In this document: positions 1 to 5,504 of the stretch, in pieces
How positions within the stretch are numbered: position 1 is the first letter of the stretch
Layout of the letters: each line of letters opens with the position of its first letter
NCBI GenBank assembly: GCA_002501485.1
Contig: DLTS01000034.1
Span: 1-5,542 of the forward strand
Source of the DNA: Acidimicrobiaceae bacterium UBA7830
GTDB taxonomy: Bacteria; Actinomycetota; Acidimicrobiia; Acidimicrobiales; Ilumatobacteraceae
Direction of reading: 5' to 3'
Length of the DNA stretch: 5,542 nt
Notes under the pieces: generated by a model
Told to the model about the DNA's origin: nothing
What the model saw: the letters and a program-made list of their open reading frames with translations, nothing else
The model's database searches: none
Position numbers and translations under genes: made by a program

Positions 1-1182
1 CAAGGTGGCCACAATGCAGGTCACACCGTTGTCGTTGGCGAAGAAAAATACGCGCTGCAACTCACGCCATCAGGCGTGTTTTATGACACTGTCACGCCAG
101 TCATTGCAAACGGTGTGGTCGTCGATCTACCAACGCTGTTCAACGAGATCGATACGTTGACCGCCCGAGGAATCAACTGCGACAAGTTACAGGTGTCGAC
201 GCGAGCCCATCTCATCTTCCCGTGGCATCAGAGTCACGATGCGCTCGCTGAGGAAGGCCGCGGCGATAACAAGATTGGAACAACCCTGAAAGGCATTGGG
301 CCGGCTTACGCCGATAAGGCTCGTCGAGTCGGAATCCTCGCCGGCGCAGTTGCCGATATTGATTTGTTCTCTGCTGCCGTTCGAGAGCGATGTGAAGCAG
401 AGAACATCTTCATTACTCAAGCGGGCGGCGACGCGTTGAACGTTGACGAGACGGTTGTAACTTTCACCGAACTTGGCCTTCGGTTGCAGCCGTATCTGTG
501 CGACACCGTGAACCTTCTTCATGATGAACTCGCGGCCGGTTCACCAATTTTGCTCGAAGGCGCGCAGGCAACATTCCTAGATCTCGACCATGGAACGTAC
601 CCGTATGTCACCTCATCTAATCCGACTGCCGGTGGTGCGTGTGCCGGAACAGGAATCGGTCCGCGCAACATCGACCGGGTTGTTGGTATTTCGAAGAGTT
701 ACACAACCCGAGTCGGAGCAGGCCCATTTCCTTCCGAACTGAACGATGAGTTAGGCGATCGACTCGTCGATATTGGACGTGAGTTTGGAACGGTCACGGG
801 GCGGCGACGTCGAGCTGGCTGGCTTGACTGCGTCATGTTGCGACACGCAGTGCGTCTCAACAGCCTGACTGAACTTGCGGTGACAAAACTTGATGTGCTC
901 GACACCTTTGAGACCATTCGTGTCTGCGTCGGCTATCGAATCGATGGCAGCGATGTTGAGAACTACCCCGATCTGCCAGATGTTCTTGAGCGTGCTGAGC
1001 CGGTGTATGTCGACCTTGAGGGCTGGCAGTCTGATTCCACTACAGCACGAATGCCCGCAGATCTTCCACCGCAGGCTCAGGCGTTTATTAGGCTCATTGA
1101 GGAACAAGCTGGTGTGCCGGTGCGCATTATCGGCGTTGGCGCTGAGCGAGACGATTATGTGTTGTGGGGTTCTTCGTCATGA
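1..1182 (+). CDS. purA: Adenylosuccinate synthetase, 5'-truncated by window edge
   Basis: This enzyme joins IMP and aspartate using GTP to give adenylosuccinate, the first committed step from IMP to AMP, in the cytoplasm. The reading frame is open from base 1, with 393 residues visible. Bacterial PurA is usually about 430 residues, so roughly 35 N-terminal residues, including the first glycine-rich loop, lie outside. Visible codon 1 starts the IMP-binding motif QGGHNAGHT. Further on are GTTLKGIGPAY (phosphate and IMP contacts), HGTYPYVTSSNPTAGG, STRVGAGPFP-like YTTRVGAGPFPSEL, the GTP/aspartate-loop region TGRRRRAGWLD and the guanine-specificity motif TKLDVLD. One oddity is EGAQATFLD at about codons 186-194, where most family members I recall have EGAQGT. 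A GTG at 76 is an internal codon, not the start. The stop codon overlaps the purB start. Identification is secure from motifs. Confidence 0.97.
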   Translation, partial: QGGHNAGHTVVVGEEKYALQLTPSGVFYDTVTPVIANGVVVDLPTLFNEIDTLTARGINCDKLQVSTRAHLIFPWHQSHDALAEEGRGDNKIGTTLKGIGPAYADKARRVGILAGAVADIDLFSAAVRERCEAENIFITQAGGDALNVDETVVTFTELGLRLQPYLCDTVNLLHDELAAGSPILLEGAQATFLDLDHGTYPYVTSSNPTAGGACAGTGIGPRNIDRVVGISKSYTTRVGAGPFPSELNDELGDRLVDIGREFGTVTGRRRRAGWLDCVMLRHAVRLNSLTELAVTKLDVLDTFETIRVCVGYRIDGSDVENYPDLPDVLERAEPVYVDLEGWQSDSTTARMPADLPPQAQAFIRLIEEQAGVPVRIIGVGAERDDYVLWGSSS

Positions 1183-2486
1183 TCGACCGGTATCAGACTC
1201 CCGAGATGGCTCTGGTGTGGTCTGATGTGTCGCGAATGGGCCGTTGGCTTGAGGTCGAGTTGCTGGCAACCGAGGCGTATGCGACTCTCGGATTTGTTCC
1301 CCACGACGATGCCGTGGCCTGTCGGTCATCTGCCCCGACCGTCGATGAGGGTTTCGTGGCATCAGTTATGGCTCGCGAAGAAATCACCCAGCACGACGTC
1401 GCCGCCTTTGTCGATGTTGTTCAAGAGGTGATCGGCGGCACCGCTGGACCGTGGATTCATTACGGTCTGACATCCACCGATGTTGTCGACACCGGTTTGT
1501 GCTGGGCGATGCGTGACGCCGCAAATCTTTTGCTGTCTGCAATTGATGAGCTCATCGATCAACTCGTGACGACTGCGAAGACCCACCGCGAAACGGTGAT
1601 GATCGGTCGAACTCACGGCGTTCATGCAGAGCCGACAACGTTTGGTGCGAAGGTCGCTCTTTGGGCGTTGCAGTTTGACCGAGATCGCCATCGGCTTCGG
1701 GCCGCTCGTGATGCGATTGCCGTGATGAAGCTGTCGGGAGCGGTCGGAACGTACTCAAATGTTCCTCCTGAGGTGGAGGCTCATGTGGGACAAGCCCTCG
1801 AACTCGAACCGGTTCCCGCCACACAAGTCGTTGCCCGTGATCGTCATGCCGAGTTTCTGTGGGCATGTGCCTCGATTGCATCAAGTTGTGAACTCGTTGC
1901 CGTCGAGTTGCGACATCTGCAGCGAACCGAGGTGAGCGAAGTTCGAGAAGGTTTCGCCCCTGGCCAAAAAGGCTCCTCGGCGATGCCGCACAAGAGGAAC
2001 CCCATTTCGGCTGAGACGATCTCTGGGTTGTCGCGTGTGGTTCGGTCGAATCTGTTGGCCGGTTTGCAGGATGTTGCGCTTTGGCACGAGCGAGACATTT
2101 CGCATTCGAGTGTTGAACGGGTGATCTTGCCTGATTCATCAATGCTTGCGCATTACATGTTGCGTCGGCTTCGTCGGCTTATTGAACGCCTGGAGGTGGA
2201 TGCCGCACGGATGGAGGAGAATCTCCACTCAAGTCATGGAGTTGTGTTTTCGCAACCGGTGTTGCTCGCGTTGGTGGCCTCGGGTCTCACACGCGACGAC
2301 GCCTACCGGATTGTTCAACGCAATGCCATGAGTGCGTGGGAACAACGCATCCCGTTCCGTGATGTACTCGCCGCTGACCCAGAAGTGTCGTCTCGTCAAC
2401 CCACAATCGATCTTGATGCGGCATTCGACCTCCGATCATCACTTCAGCATGTAGCTGCAACGTTTGCTCATCTTGACGGCCTGTAA
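1179..2486 (+). CDS. purB: Adenylosuccinate lyase
   Basis: PurB releases fumarate from adenylosuccinate to give AMP, and from SAICAR to give AICAR earlier in purine synthesis. It belongs to the fumarase/aspartase superfamily, normally a homotetramer with composite active sites. The protein is 435 residues, close to the usual 430 or so. Visible motifs are an N-terminal MIDRYQTPEM typical of PurB starts, QHDVAAF (His72), TSTDVVDT (98-105), GRTHGVHAEP with the probable general-acid His146, and the signature loop GSSAMPHKRNP (265-275). One of Ser266/Ser267 in that loop should be the catalytic base. The ATG at 1179 was chosen because it matches the family N-terminus and forms an ATGA overlap with the purA stop, so the two are probably translationally coupled. 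GGGG at 1166-1169 is a weak ribosome-binding site. A GTG at 1164 would add five non-conserved residues. Confidence 0.97.
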   Translation: MIDRYQTPEMALVWSDVSRMGRWLEVELLATEAYATLGFVPHDDAVACRSSAPTVDEGFVASVMAREEITQHDVAAFVDVVQEVIGGTAGPWIHYGLTSTDVVDTGLCWAMRDAANLLLSAIDELIDQLVTTAKTHRETVMIGRTHGVHAEPTTFGAKVALWALQFDRDRHRLRAARDAIAVMKLSGAVGTYSNVPPEVEAHVGQALELEPVPATQVVARDRHAEFLWACASIASSCELVAVELRHLQRTEVSEVREGFAPGQKGSSAMPHKRNPISAETISGLSRVVRSNLLAGLQDVALWHERDISHSSVERVILPDSSMLAHYMLRRLRRLIERLEVDAARMEENLHSSHGVVFSQPVLLALVASGLTRDDAYRIVQRNAMSAWEQRIPFRDVLAADPEVSSRQPTIDLDAAFDLRSSLQHVAATFAHLDGL

Positions 2487-2497
2487 TCGAGGGCCGT
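2476..2497 (+). terminator. Hairpin spanning the purB stop codon
   Basis: ACGGCC (2476-2481) and GGCCGT (2492-2497) form a perfect 6-bp stem, extendable by one T-G pair inside, with the purB TAA in the loop. No T-run follows, so this is at best a weak or Rho-independent-like pause or a 3'-end stabilising hairpin for purAB mRNA. Function is inferred. Confidence 0.3.
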
Positions 2498-2545
2498 TTC
2501 ATGGTCGTCGCTCATTGCAGAACTGTCAGACCTTATTTGCCATAA

Positions 2546-2571
2546 AGGTTGAGTGAAGAGCCTCTGTTTTT
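2546..2571 (+). terminator. Weak terminator candidate after purB
   Basis: AGGTT (2546-2550) can pair with AGCCT (2559-2563), including one G-U pair, around an 8-base loop. Five T residues follow at 2567-2571. The stem is short, so this is a weak candidate for ending purAB transcription; the hairpin at 2675-2706 is stronger. Confidence 0.22.
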
Positions 2572-2631
2572 GTGTGGTTAACGGATTTTGTCTTCTGAGT
2601 GCCATCAACTCGCGAGTAGATGCAACTGTCA

Positions 2632-2658
2632 TTGGACATCAGCGACTGCGCTTAATAT
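2632..2658 (+). promoter_or_regulatory. Weak sigma-70-type promoter candidate for the thioesterase gene
   Basis: TTGGAC (2632-2637) resembles a -35 box and TAATAT (2653-2658) a -10 box. The spacer is 15 bases, shorter than the usual 16-18, so the call is weak. It would start transcription near 2665, just before the terminator-like hairpin at 2675-2706 and about 70 bases upstream of the thioesterase start. Confidence 0.25.
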
Positions 2659-2674
2659 TTGTTTTTGCCGAACT

Positions 2675-2706
2675 GGACCGCGAACGATGCCAGACGGTTC
2701 TTTTTT
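2675..2706 (+). terminator. Intrinsic terminator-like hairpin with T-run upstream of the thioesterase gene
   Basis: GGACCG (2675-2680) pairs with CGGTTC (2695-2700), with one G-T pair, and six T residues follow directly (2701-2706). A competing fold pairs CCG and CTGG (2668-2670, 2673-2676) with CCAG and CGG (2690-2693, 2695-2697). The hairpin could end read-through from purAB. Alternatively it could lie inside the leader of the downstream gene if the promoter candidate at 2632-2658 is real. The sequence fits an intrinsic terminator, but the loop is long (14 bases) and the stem short. Confidence 0.42.
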
Positions 2707-2733
2707 GAAAGTAGAAGTAGATATGTAGAGGCG

Positions 2734-3615
2734 ATGATGCCCTGTACCTCTTCGGTTGAGACGGGAGTTCAGGCTGAACATTGGTTGAATGGAGGAATGT
2801 TCGAGCTCACCCCGCACGGGCCCGACACGTTTGTCGGGACTGGCCCGAGGTACCCATGGGGTGGCCTCTACGGTGGCCAAATCGTTGCTCAGGCTCTACG
2901 TGCGGCGACGTTGACGGCGGAATCTGAATTTCGGCCCCATTCAATTCGCGCGTATTTCATCCGTCCGGGTGACCACAACGAACCCATCCGCTATGAGGTT
3001 GACCGCATCAGAAATGGGCGCTCATTCCTCACCCGACGAGTTGTTGCGAGGCAGGCAATCGGCGCAATTCTCAATGCCGAGTGTTCGTTTCAGCGATCGC
3101 ACGCTGCGACCGACTTACAAACGGTTGAGATGCCTCGTGTTCTAGGGCCCGAATCTTTGGAGGAAAGTTCGTTCACTCGTCGTTTTGACCGATGTTTCGT
3201 ACCCTACGAAGCCGTTGACGGTGCAGCTCGAACCAGTGCTGGCCGTGTCTGTGCATGGATAAAAGTCAATGACTACGACTTAGTGAATTCTGTCTCTTCA
3301 GATGCTGAACTCATGCATCAATGTTGGCTTGCGTATACCTCAGATGATCTTGCGACCGACACCGTTCGAGCGGCCGCTATCGAAGGCACGGGGGTTGAGC
3401 GCGAACACTGGAAAGGTGTCAGCCTCGACCACACCATTTGGTTCCATCGCCCGATGCGATCAGATGTCTGGCACCTCCACGATTTCACTTGTCATCACTT
3501 CACTGCATCACGCGGTCTTGCGGTCGGTCACGTGTTCACCCAAGAGGGTGAACACGTCGCAACGGTGGCTCAAGAGGTGCTACTTCGAGATACGCGTTCG
3601 AAACCATCGTCGTAA
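2734..3615 (+). CDS. Acyl-CoA thioesterase, TesB (thioesterase II) family
   Basis: Enzymes of this family hydrolyse fatty acyl-CoA to free acid and CoA with a double hot-dog fold. The 293-residue product fits the usual 280-300. The first hot-dog domain shows YGGQIVAQAL (46-55), HSIRAYFIRPGD (69-80) and NGRSFLTRRVVARQ (94-107). The second shows AYTSDD (200-205), SLDHTIWFHRP (230-240) and VATVAQEVLLR (275-285). By alignment from memory to E. coli TesB (Asp204, Thr228, Gln278), the catalytic set is Asp204, Ser230 and Gln280, with Ser replacing Thr. The start is one of two adjacent ATGs (2734 or 2737); AGAGG at 2727-2731 sits better for the second. ATG 2797 would also leave the domain nearly whole, and a TTG at 2659 is less likely. 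The gene stands alone between purAB and a convergent gene. Substrate chain length cannot be read from the sequence. Confidence 0.88.
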   Translation: MMPCTSSVETGVQAEHWLNGGMFELTPHGPDTFVGTGPRYPWGGLYGGQIVAQALRAATLTAESEFRPHSIRAYFIRPGDHNEPIRYEVDRIRNGRSFLTRRVVARQAIGAILNAECSFQRSHAATDLQTVEMPRVLGPESLEESSFTRRFDRCFVPYEAVDGAARTSAGRVCAWIKVNDYDLVNSVSSDAELMHQCWLAYTSDDLATDTVRAAAIEGTGVEREHWKGVSLDHTIWFHRPMRSDVWHLHDFTCHHFTASRGLAVGHVFTQEGEHVATVAQEVLLRDTRSKPSS

Positions 3616-3659
3616 AATGTCGTCGGGCTCTAGGAACTGCAGATGCATGCAACAGAGTG

Positions 3660-3677
3660 CCTCAGTCAGTGCTGAGG
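3660..3677. terminator. Hairpin between convergent genes
   Basis: CCTCAG (3660-3665) and CTGAGG (3672-3677) form a perfect 6-bp stem, with one more T-G pair possible. It lies in the 72-base spacer between the thioesterase stop (3615) and the minus-strand oxidoreductase stop (3688). The position suits a bidirectional terminator, but neither strand has a T-run next to it, so efficiency is doubtful. Confidence 0.35.
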
Positions 3678-3687
3678 GCCAGGGTCG

Positions 3688-4626
3688 CTACCCGAGTAAC
3701 GATGCGATGAGATCGAGGTGGTCAAGGTCGGAAAGATCGAGAATCTGGAGGTAGATTCGCTCCGCCCCCGCTTCATGCCATTTCTCGATCGTGTCGATGA
3801 ATTGATCTGTCGACCCGGCAGCGCCGTTCTGTCGTAATTCGTCTGGCTCCCGGCCGATTGCTTCTGCTCGACGAGTGAATTCATCCTCGGTGCTCCCGAC
3901 GCAGGCGACGAGCGCAGCTGACCATGCAAGGTCGTTGGGTGACCGACCGATTGCTTCACAAGCACCTCTGACGACTGTTGATTGCGCGGCGAATGTTGAG
4001 AGGTCGGTGAACGGCATATTGAACTCAGCTGCGTATGCAGCTGTCAATGCTGGAGTTTTTTTCGCACCACGACCGCCGATGATGATTGGTATGCCACCCG
4101 ACTGCACGGGCTTGGGAAGAGCCGGCGAGTCAGTGAGTGACCAGTAATCACCGGCGTATGAAAACGTCTCACCAGCGGGGGTTTGCCACATCCCATCGAT
4201 AATCGCGAGTTGCTCGGTGAGTCGATCGAATCGCTCGCCAAGGGCTGGAAATGGAATTCCGTATGCCAAGTGTTCAGCCTCATACCAGCCCGCCCCAAGA
4301 CCGAGTTCAACCCGCCCTCCCGACATTTGATCGACGTTTGCCACCGAAATAGCGAGTGGCCCCGGGTGTCGGAAGGTTGCGGCGGTCACCAGTGTGCCAA
4401 GTCGAATTTTCGTCGTGTCTCGAGCGAGCCCGCCGAGCGTCACCCATGCATCGCTTGGGCCAGGATCACCACTGACGGAACCCATTTTGAGGTAGTGGTC
4501 AGAACGAAAGAATGCACCGAAGCCAAGCGACTCTGAGCGCAACGCCACGGCGAGAAGGTCGTCGTAGGTGGCGCCCTGCTGAGGTTCAGTAAAGATTCGA
4601 TACGGGGTGAGAGCGGTTGTTGTCAC
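3688..4626 (-). CDS. LLM-class (luciferase-like) F420-dependent oxidoreductase
   Basis: This is a predicted TIM-barrel oxidoreductase of the bacterial luciferase superfamily. It probably uses reduced or oxidised coenzyme F420 for hydride transfer; the substrate is unknown. The 312-residue length is normal. Visible family features are TEPQQGATYDDLLAVA near 13-28, FFRSDHYL (39-46), FRHPGPLAISVANVDQMSGG (85-104), RVELGLGAGWYEAEH (105-119), YGIPFP (122-127) and IPIIIGGRGAKK (179-190). The C-terminal strand-helix AGAERIYLQI (286-295) completes the barrel. It resembles the subfamily often annotated 'probable F420-dependent oxidoreductase', but FMN use cannot be excluded. The start is a GTG at 4626-4624, the only reasonable start before the conserved N-terminus. 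No Shine-Dalgarno at usable spacing is seen, and TATGTT lies 6 bases upstream, so a leaderless mRNA is likely. The gene is divergent from pyrE and convergent with the thioesterase gene. Confidence 0.88.
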   Translation of the reverse strand: MTTTALTPYRIFTEPQQGATYDDLLAVALRSESLGFGAFFRSDHYLKMGSVSGDPGPSDAWVTLGGLARDTTKIRLGTLVTAATFRHPGPLAISVANVDQMSGGRVELGLGAGWYEAEHLAYGIPFPALGERFDRLTEQLAIIDGMWQTPAGETFSYAGDYWSLTDSPALPKPVQSGGIPIIIGGRGAKKTPALTAAYAAEFNMPFTDLSTFAAQSTVVRGACEAIGRSPNDLAWSAALVACVGSTEDEFTRRAEAIGREPDELRQNGAAGSTDQFIDTIEKWHEAGAERIYLQILDLSDLDHLDLIASLLG

Positions 4627-4632
4627 ATCTCG

Positions 4633-4638
4633 AACATA
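4633..4638 (-). promoter_or_regulatory. -10 box candidate, F420-oxidoreductase gene (leaderless)
   Basis: Read on the minus strand this is TATGTT, matching the actinobacterial TANNNT -10 consensus. Six bases separate it from the GTG start, so transcription would begin at or next to the first base of the start codon. No clear -35 is seen. The box overlaps where a pyrE -35 would sit. Confidence 0.5.
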
Positions 4639-4658
4639 GAGGTTTAGACGAAGACACG

Positions 4659-4664
4659 TAATCT
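4659..4664 (+). promoter_or_regulatory. -10 box candidate, pyrE (leaderless)
   Basis: TAATCT matches TANNNT and is 7 bases upstream of the pyrE GTG at 4672, the spacing of leaderless actinobacterial promoters. No usable Shine-Dalgarno is seen: GAGAT touches the start codon, which is too close. An in-frame TAG at 4645-4647 rules out a longer pyrE. No clear -35 is seen. Confidence 0.5.
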
Positions 4665-4671
4665 CGGAGAT

Positions 4672-5241
4672 GTGACACGACTTCCCGAGCTCTCCTCGAC
4701 CGGCGCCGCTTTACGACAGCACGTGTTGGCGCATTCGGTGAAGCGTGGCGAGTTCACACTGAAGAGTGGAGCGAAGAGTTCTTGGTTTCTTGACACCAAG
4801 CAGACTGCCTGCCGGCCAGATGGAATCGTCCTGGTCACAGAAGCGTTGTTCGACATTCTTCCCTCAGATGCCACAGCTATCGGTGGCTTGACGATGGGTG
4901 CTGATCCTGTCGCCTTTGGTGTCGCAGCTGTAGCGGCAACGAAAGGACGAATGTTGAGGAGTTTCAGCGTTCGTAAAGAAGACAAAGATCATGGAGTTAC
5001 CGGCCGACTCGCTGGCGCATTGCTTCCCGATGATCGTGTCGTCATCGTTGAAGACACCACAACACGAGGCACGAGTTTGCTTGAGGCGGTGGAGGTTGTT
5101 CGAGCCTTCGGGGCATCGGTGGTGCTCGCAAGTGTGATCGTCGATCGAGGAACGACGTGCGCTGACCTTTGTGCGGCGGAAGGTATCGAATACCGCCCGC
5201 TTCTCACCGCAACTGACCTTGGTTTTGACCCCGGCACTTAG
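4672..5241 (+). CDS. pyrE: Orotate phosphoribosyltransferase
   Basis: PyrE transfers ribose-5-phosphate from PRPP to orotate, giving OMP, the next-to-last step of UMP synthesis. The 189-residue product is in the usual range. Near the N-terminus, RGEFTLKSGAKSSWFLDTKQ matches the OPRT pattern of G-x-x-x-L-x-S-G followed by the hood strand. GGLTMGADPVAFGVA is the orotate/PRPP region. VRKEDKDHG (100-108) supplies Arg101, Lys102, Lys105 and His107, the counterparts of the Salmonella loop residues Arg99, Lys100, Lys103 and His105. VVIVEDTTTRGTSLLEAVE contains the PRPP-binding acidic pair Glu127-Asp128, with TTRGTS where TTGGS is more common. The GTG start is forced by an in-frame stop at 4645-4647. 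The gene is not next to other pyr genes here and is divergent from an F420 oxidoreductase. Free OPRT and an OPRT-like relative both fit, but all key loop residues are present. Confidence 0.92.
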   Translation: MTRLPELSSTGAALRQHVLAHSVKRGEFTLKSGAKSSWFLDTKQTACRPDGIVLVTEALFDILPSDATAIGGLTMGADPVAFGVAAVAATKGRMLRSFSVRKEDKDHGVTGRLAGALLPDDRVVIVEDTTTRGTSLLEAVEVVRAFGASVVLASVIVDRGTTCADLCAAEGIEYRPLLTATDLGFDPGT

Positions 5242-5364
5242 TCAAACACCACCGTCTCTCTCGAGAACCTCGACACAAGCCGGTATGAAACGCAGCGCTG
5301 ACCAGCCATCACTTAATTAAGAGATGGGAGGTCGAAAATGTCAACAGGAGCCTGCAGGCGCCTG
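5242..5364. other. Convergent spacer between pyrE and tRNA-Phe
   Basis: This 123-base spacer holds no convincing gene. It contains a short hairpin TCGAG-aac-CTCGA (5261-5273) that might mark the pyrE 3' end but lacks a T-run. It also has two perfect 8-bp palindromes, CAGCGCTG (5293-5300) and TTAATTAA (5313-5320). A textbook ribosome-binding site GGGAGG (5326-5331) lies before ATG 5338, but that frame encodes only 18 codons and runs into the antisense strand of the tRNA. Confidence 0.5.
5345..5364 (-). terminator. Terminator hairpin of tRNA-Phe
   Basis: The minus strand forms an almost perfect 20-base palindrome, with CAGG-C-GCC pairing GGC-T-CCTG around a TGCA loop and one C/T mismatch. It starts at the base after the encoded CCA. 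The downstream minus-strand sequence TTGACATTTT is only partly T-rich. Best read as the tRNA terminator. Confidence 0.55.
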
Positions 5365-5440
5365 TGGTGGTCGAGACCGGCGTCGATCCGGTGACCTTCC
5401 GCTTTTCAGGCGGACGCTCTGCCAACTGAGCTACTCGACC
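5365..5440 (-). tRNA. tRNA-Phe (anticodon GAA)
   Basis: The minus strand folds as a complete 76-base tRNA. The acceptor arm GGTCGAG/CTCGACC pairs 7 of 7, then T8 A9, D-stem GCTC/GAGC with loop AGTTGGCA. The anticodon stem TCCGC/GCGGA closes loop CTGAAAA, giving anticodon GAA at 5405-5407, which reads UUC and UUU. The variable loop is AGGTC, the T-stem is ACCGG/CCGGT, the discriminator is A and CCA is encoded. The T-loop is ATCGACG, so position 54 is A rather than the near-universal T; positions 55-58 (TCGA) are normal. All stems are intact, so the gene is probably functional. It lies 64 bases downstream of a probable tRNA-Asp on the same strand and may share its transcript. Confidence 0.95.
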
Positions 5441-5478
5441 GAGTGCGACATGGAGCGAGTTCCGCACCACATACGCAG

Positions 5479-5502
5479 CGAGGCTGCCATCTGGCAGCCC
5501 CG
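5479..5502 (-). terminator. Hairpin directly after tRNA-Asp
   Basis: GGCTGCC (5482-5488) and GGCAGCC (5493-5499) form a perfect 7-bp stem with a 4-base loop. Three flanking pairs (one G-U on the minus strand) extend it to 10 bp. On the minus strand it starts two bases after the tRNA-Asp discriminator. No T-run follows, so it may be a terminator of the kind lacking a U-tract or a 3'-processing signal. Confidence 0.5.
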
Positions 5503-5504
5503 AG

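Larger units (their letters stand above)
4621..4677. repeat. Perfect 11-bp inverted repeat enclosing a divergent promoter region
   Basis: TGTCACATCTC (4621-4631) and GAGATGTGACA (4667-4677) are exact reverse complements, separated by 35 bases and centred at 4649. Each arm contains the GTG start codon and second codon (GTGACA) of one of the two divergent genes, preceded by GAGAT. An odd palindrome ATCTC-G-GAGAT (4661-4671) overlaps the right arm. The repeat may be an operator for a shared regulator, or reflect common sequence demands of two leaderless starts. It does not extend beyond 11 bp on either side. Confidence 0.75.

Noticed and set aside
751..1107. A 118-codon minus-strand frame opposite purA
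   Set aside because: Antisense to conserved purA sequence, no recognisable domain and no ribosome-binding site; treated as a shadow.
1552..2142. A 196-codon open frame on the minus strand opposite purB
   Set aside because: It lies wholly antisense to a strongly conserved purB, shows no family motif and has the Arg/Ser/Pro/His-rich, low-complexity look of a shadow frame.
2659..2733. N-terminal extension of the thioesterase from a TTG codon
   Set aside because: The added residues cover the terminator-like T-run, match nothing in the TesB family as I know it, and ATG 2734/2737 has a ribosome-binding site.
3637..3650. Cluster of overlapping 6-bp palindromes (CTGCAG, ATGCAT, GCATGC)
   Set aside because: Short, with no longer symmetry and no partner copies in the window; explained by chance in a spacer.
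3302..3754. A 150-codon plus-strand frame overlapping the thioesterase end and the convergent gene
   Set aside because: It overlaps two well-supported genes in a different frame and its translation resembles no family.
5313..5344. Minus-strand TTGACA (5344-5339) with TTAATT 18 bases downstream, a good promoter by consensus
   Set aside because: It would transcribe only the spacer and the antisense of pyrE, and the TTGACATTTT is better explained as the tail of the tRNA-Phe terminator.
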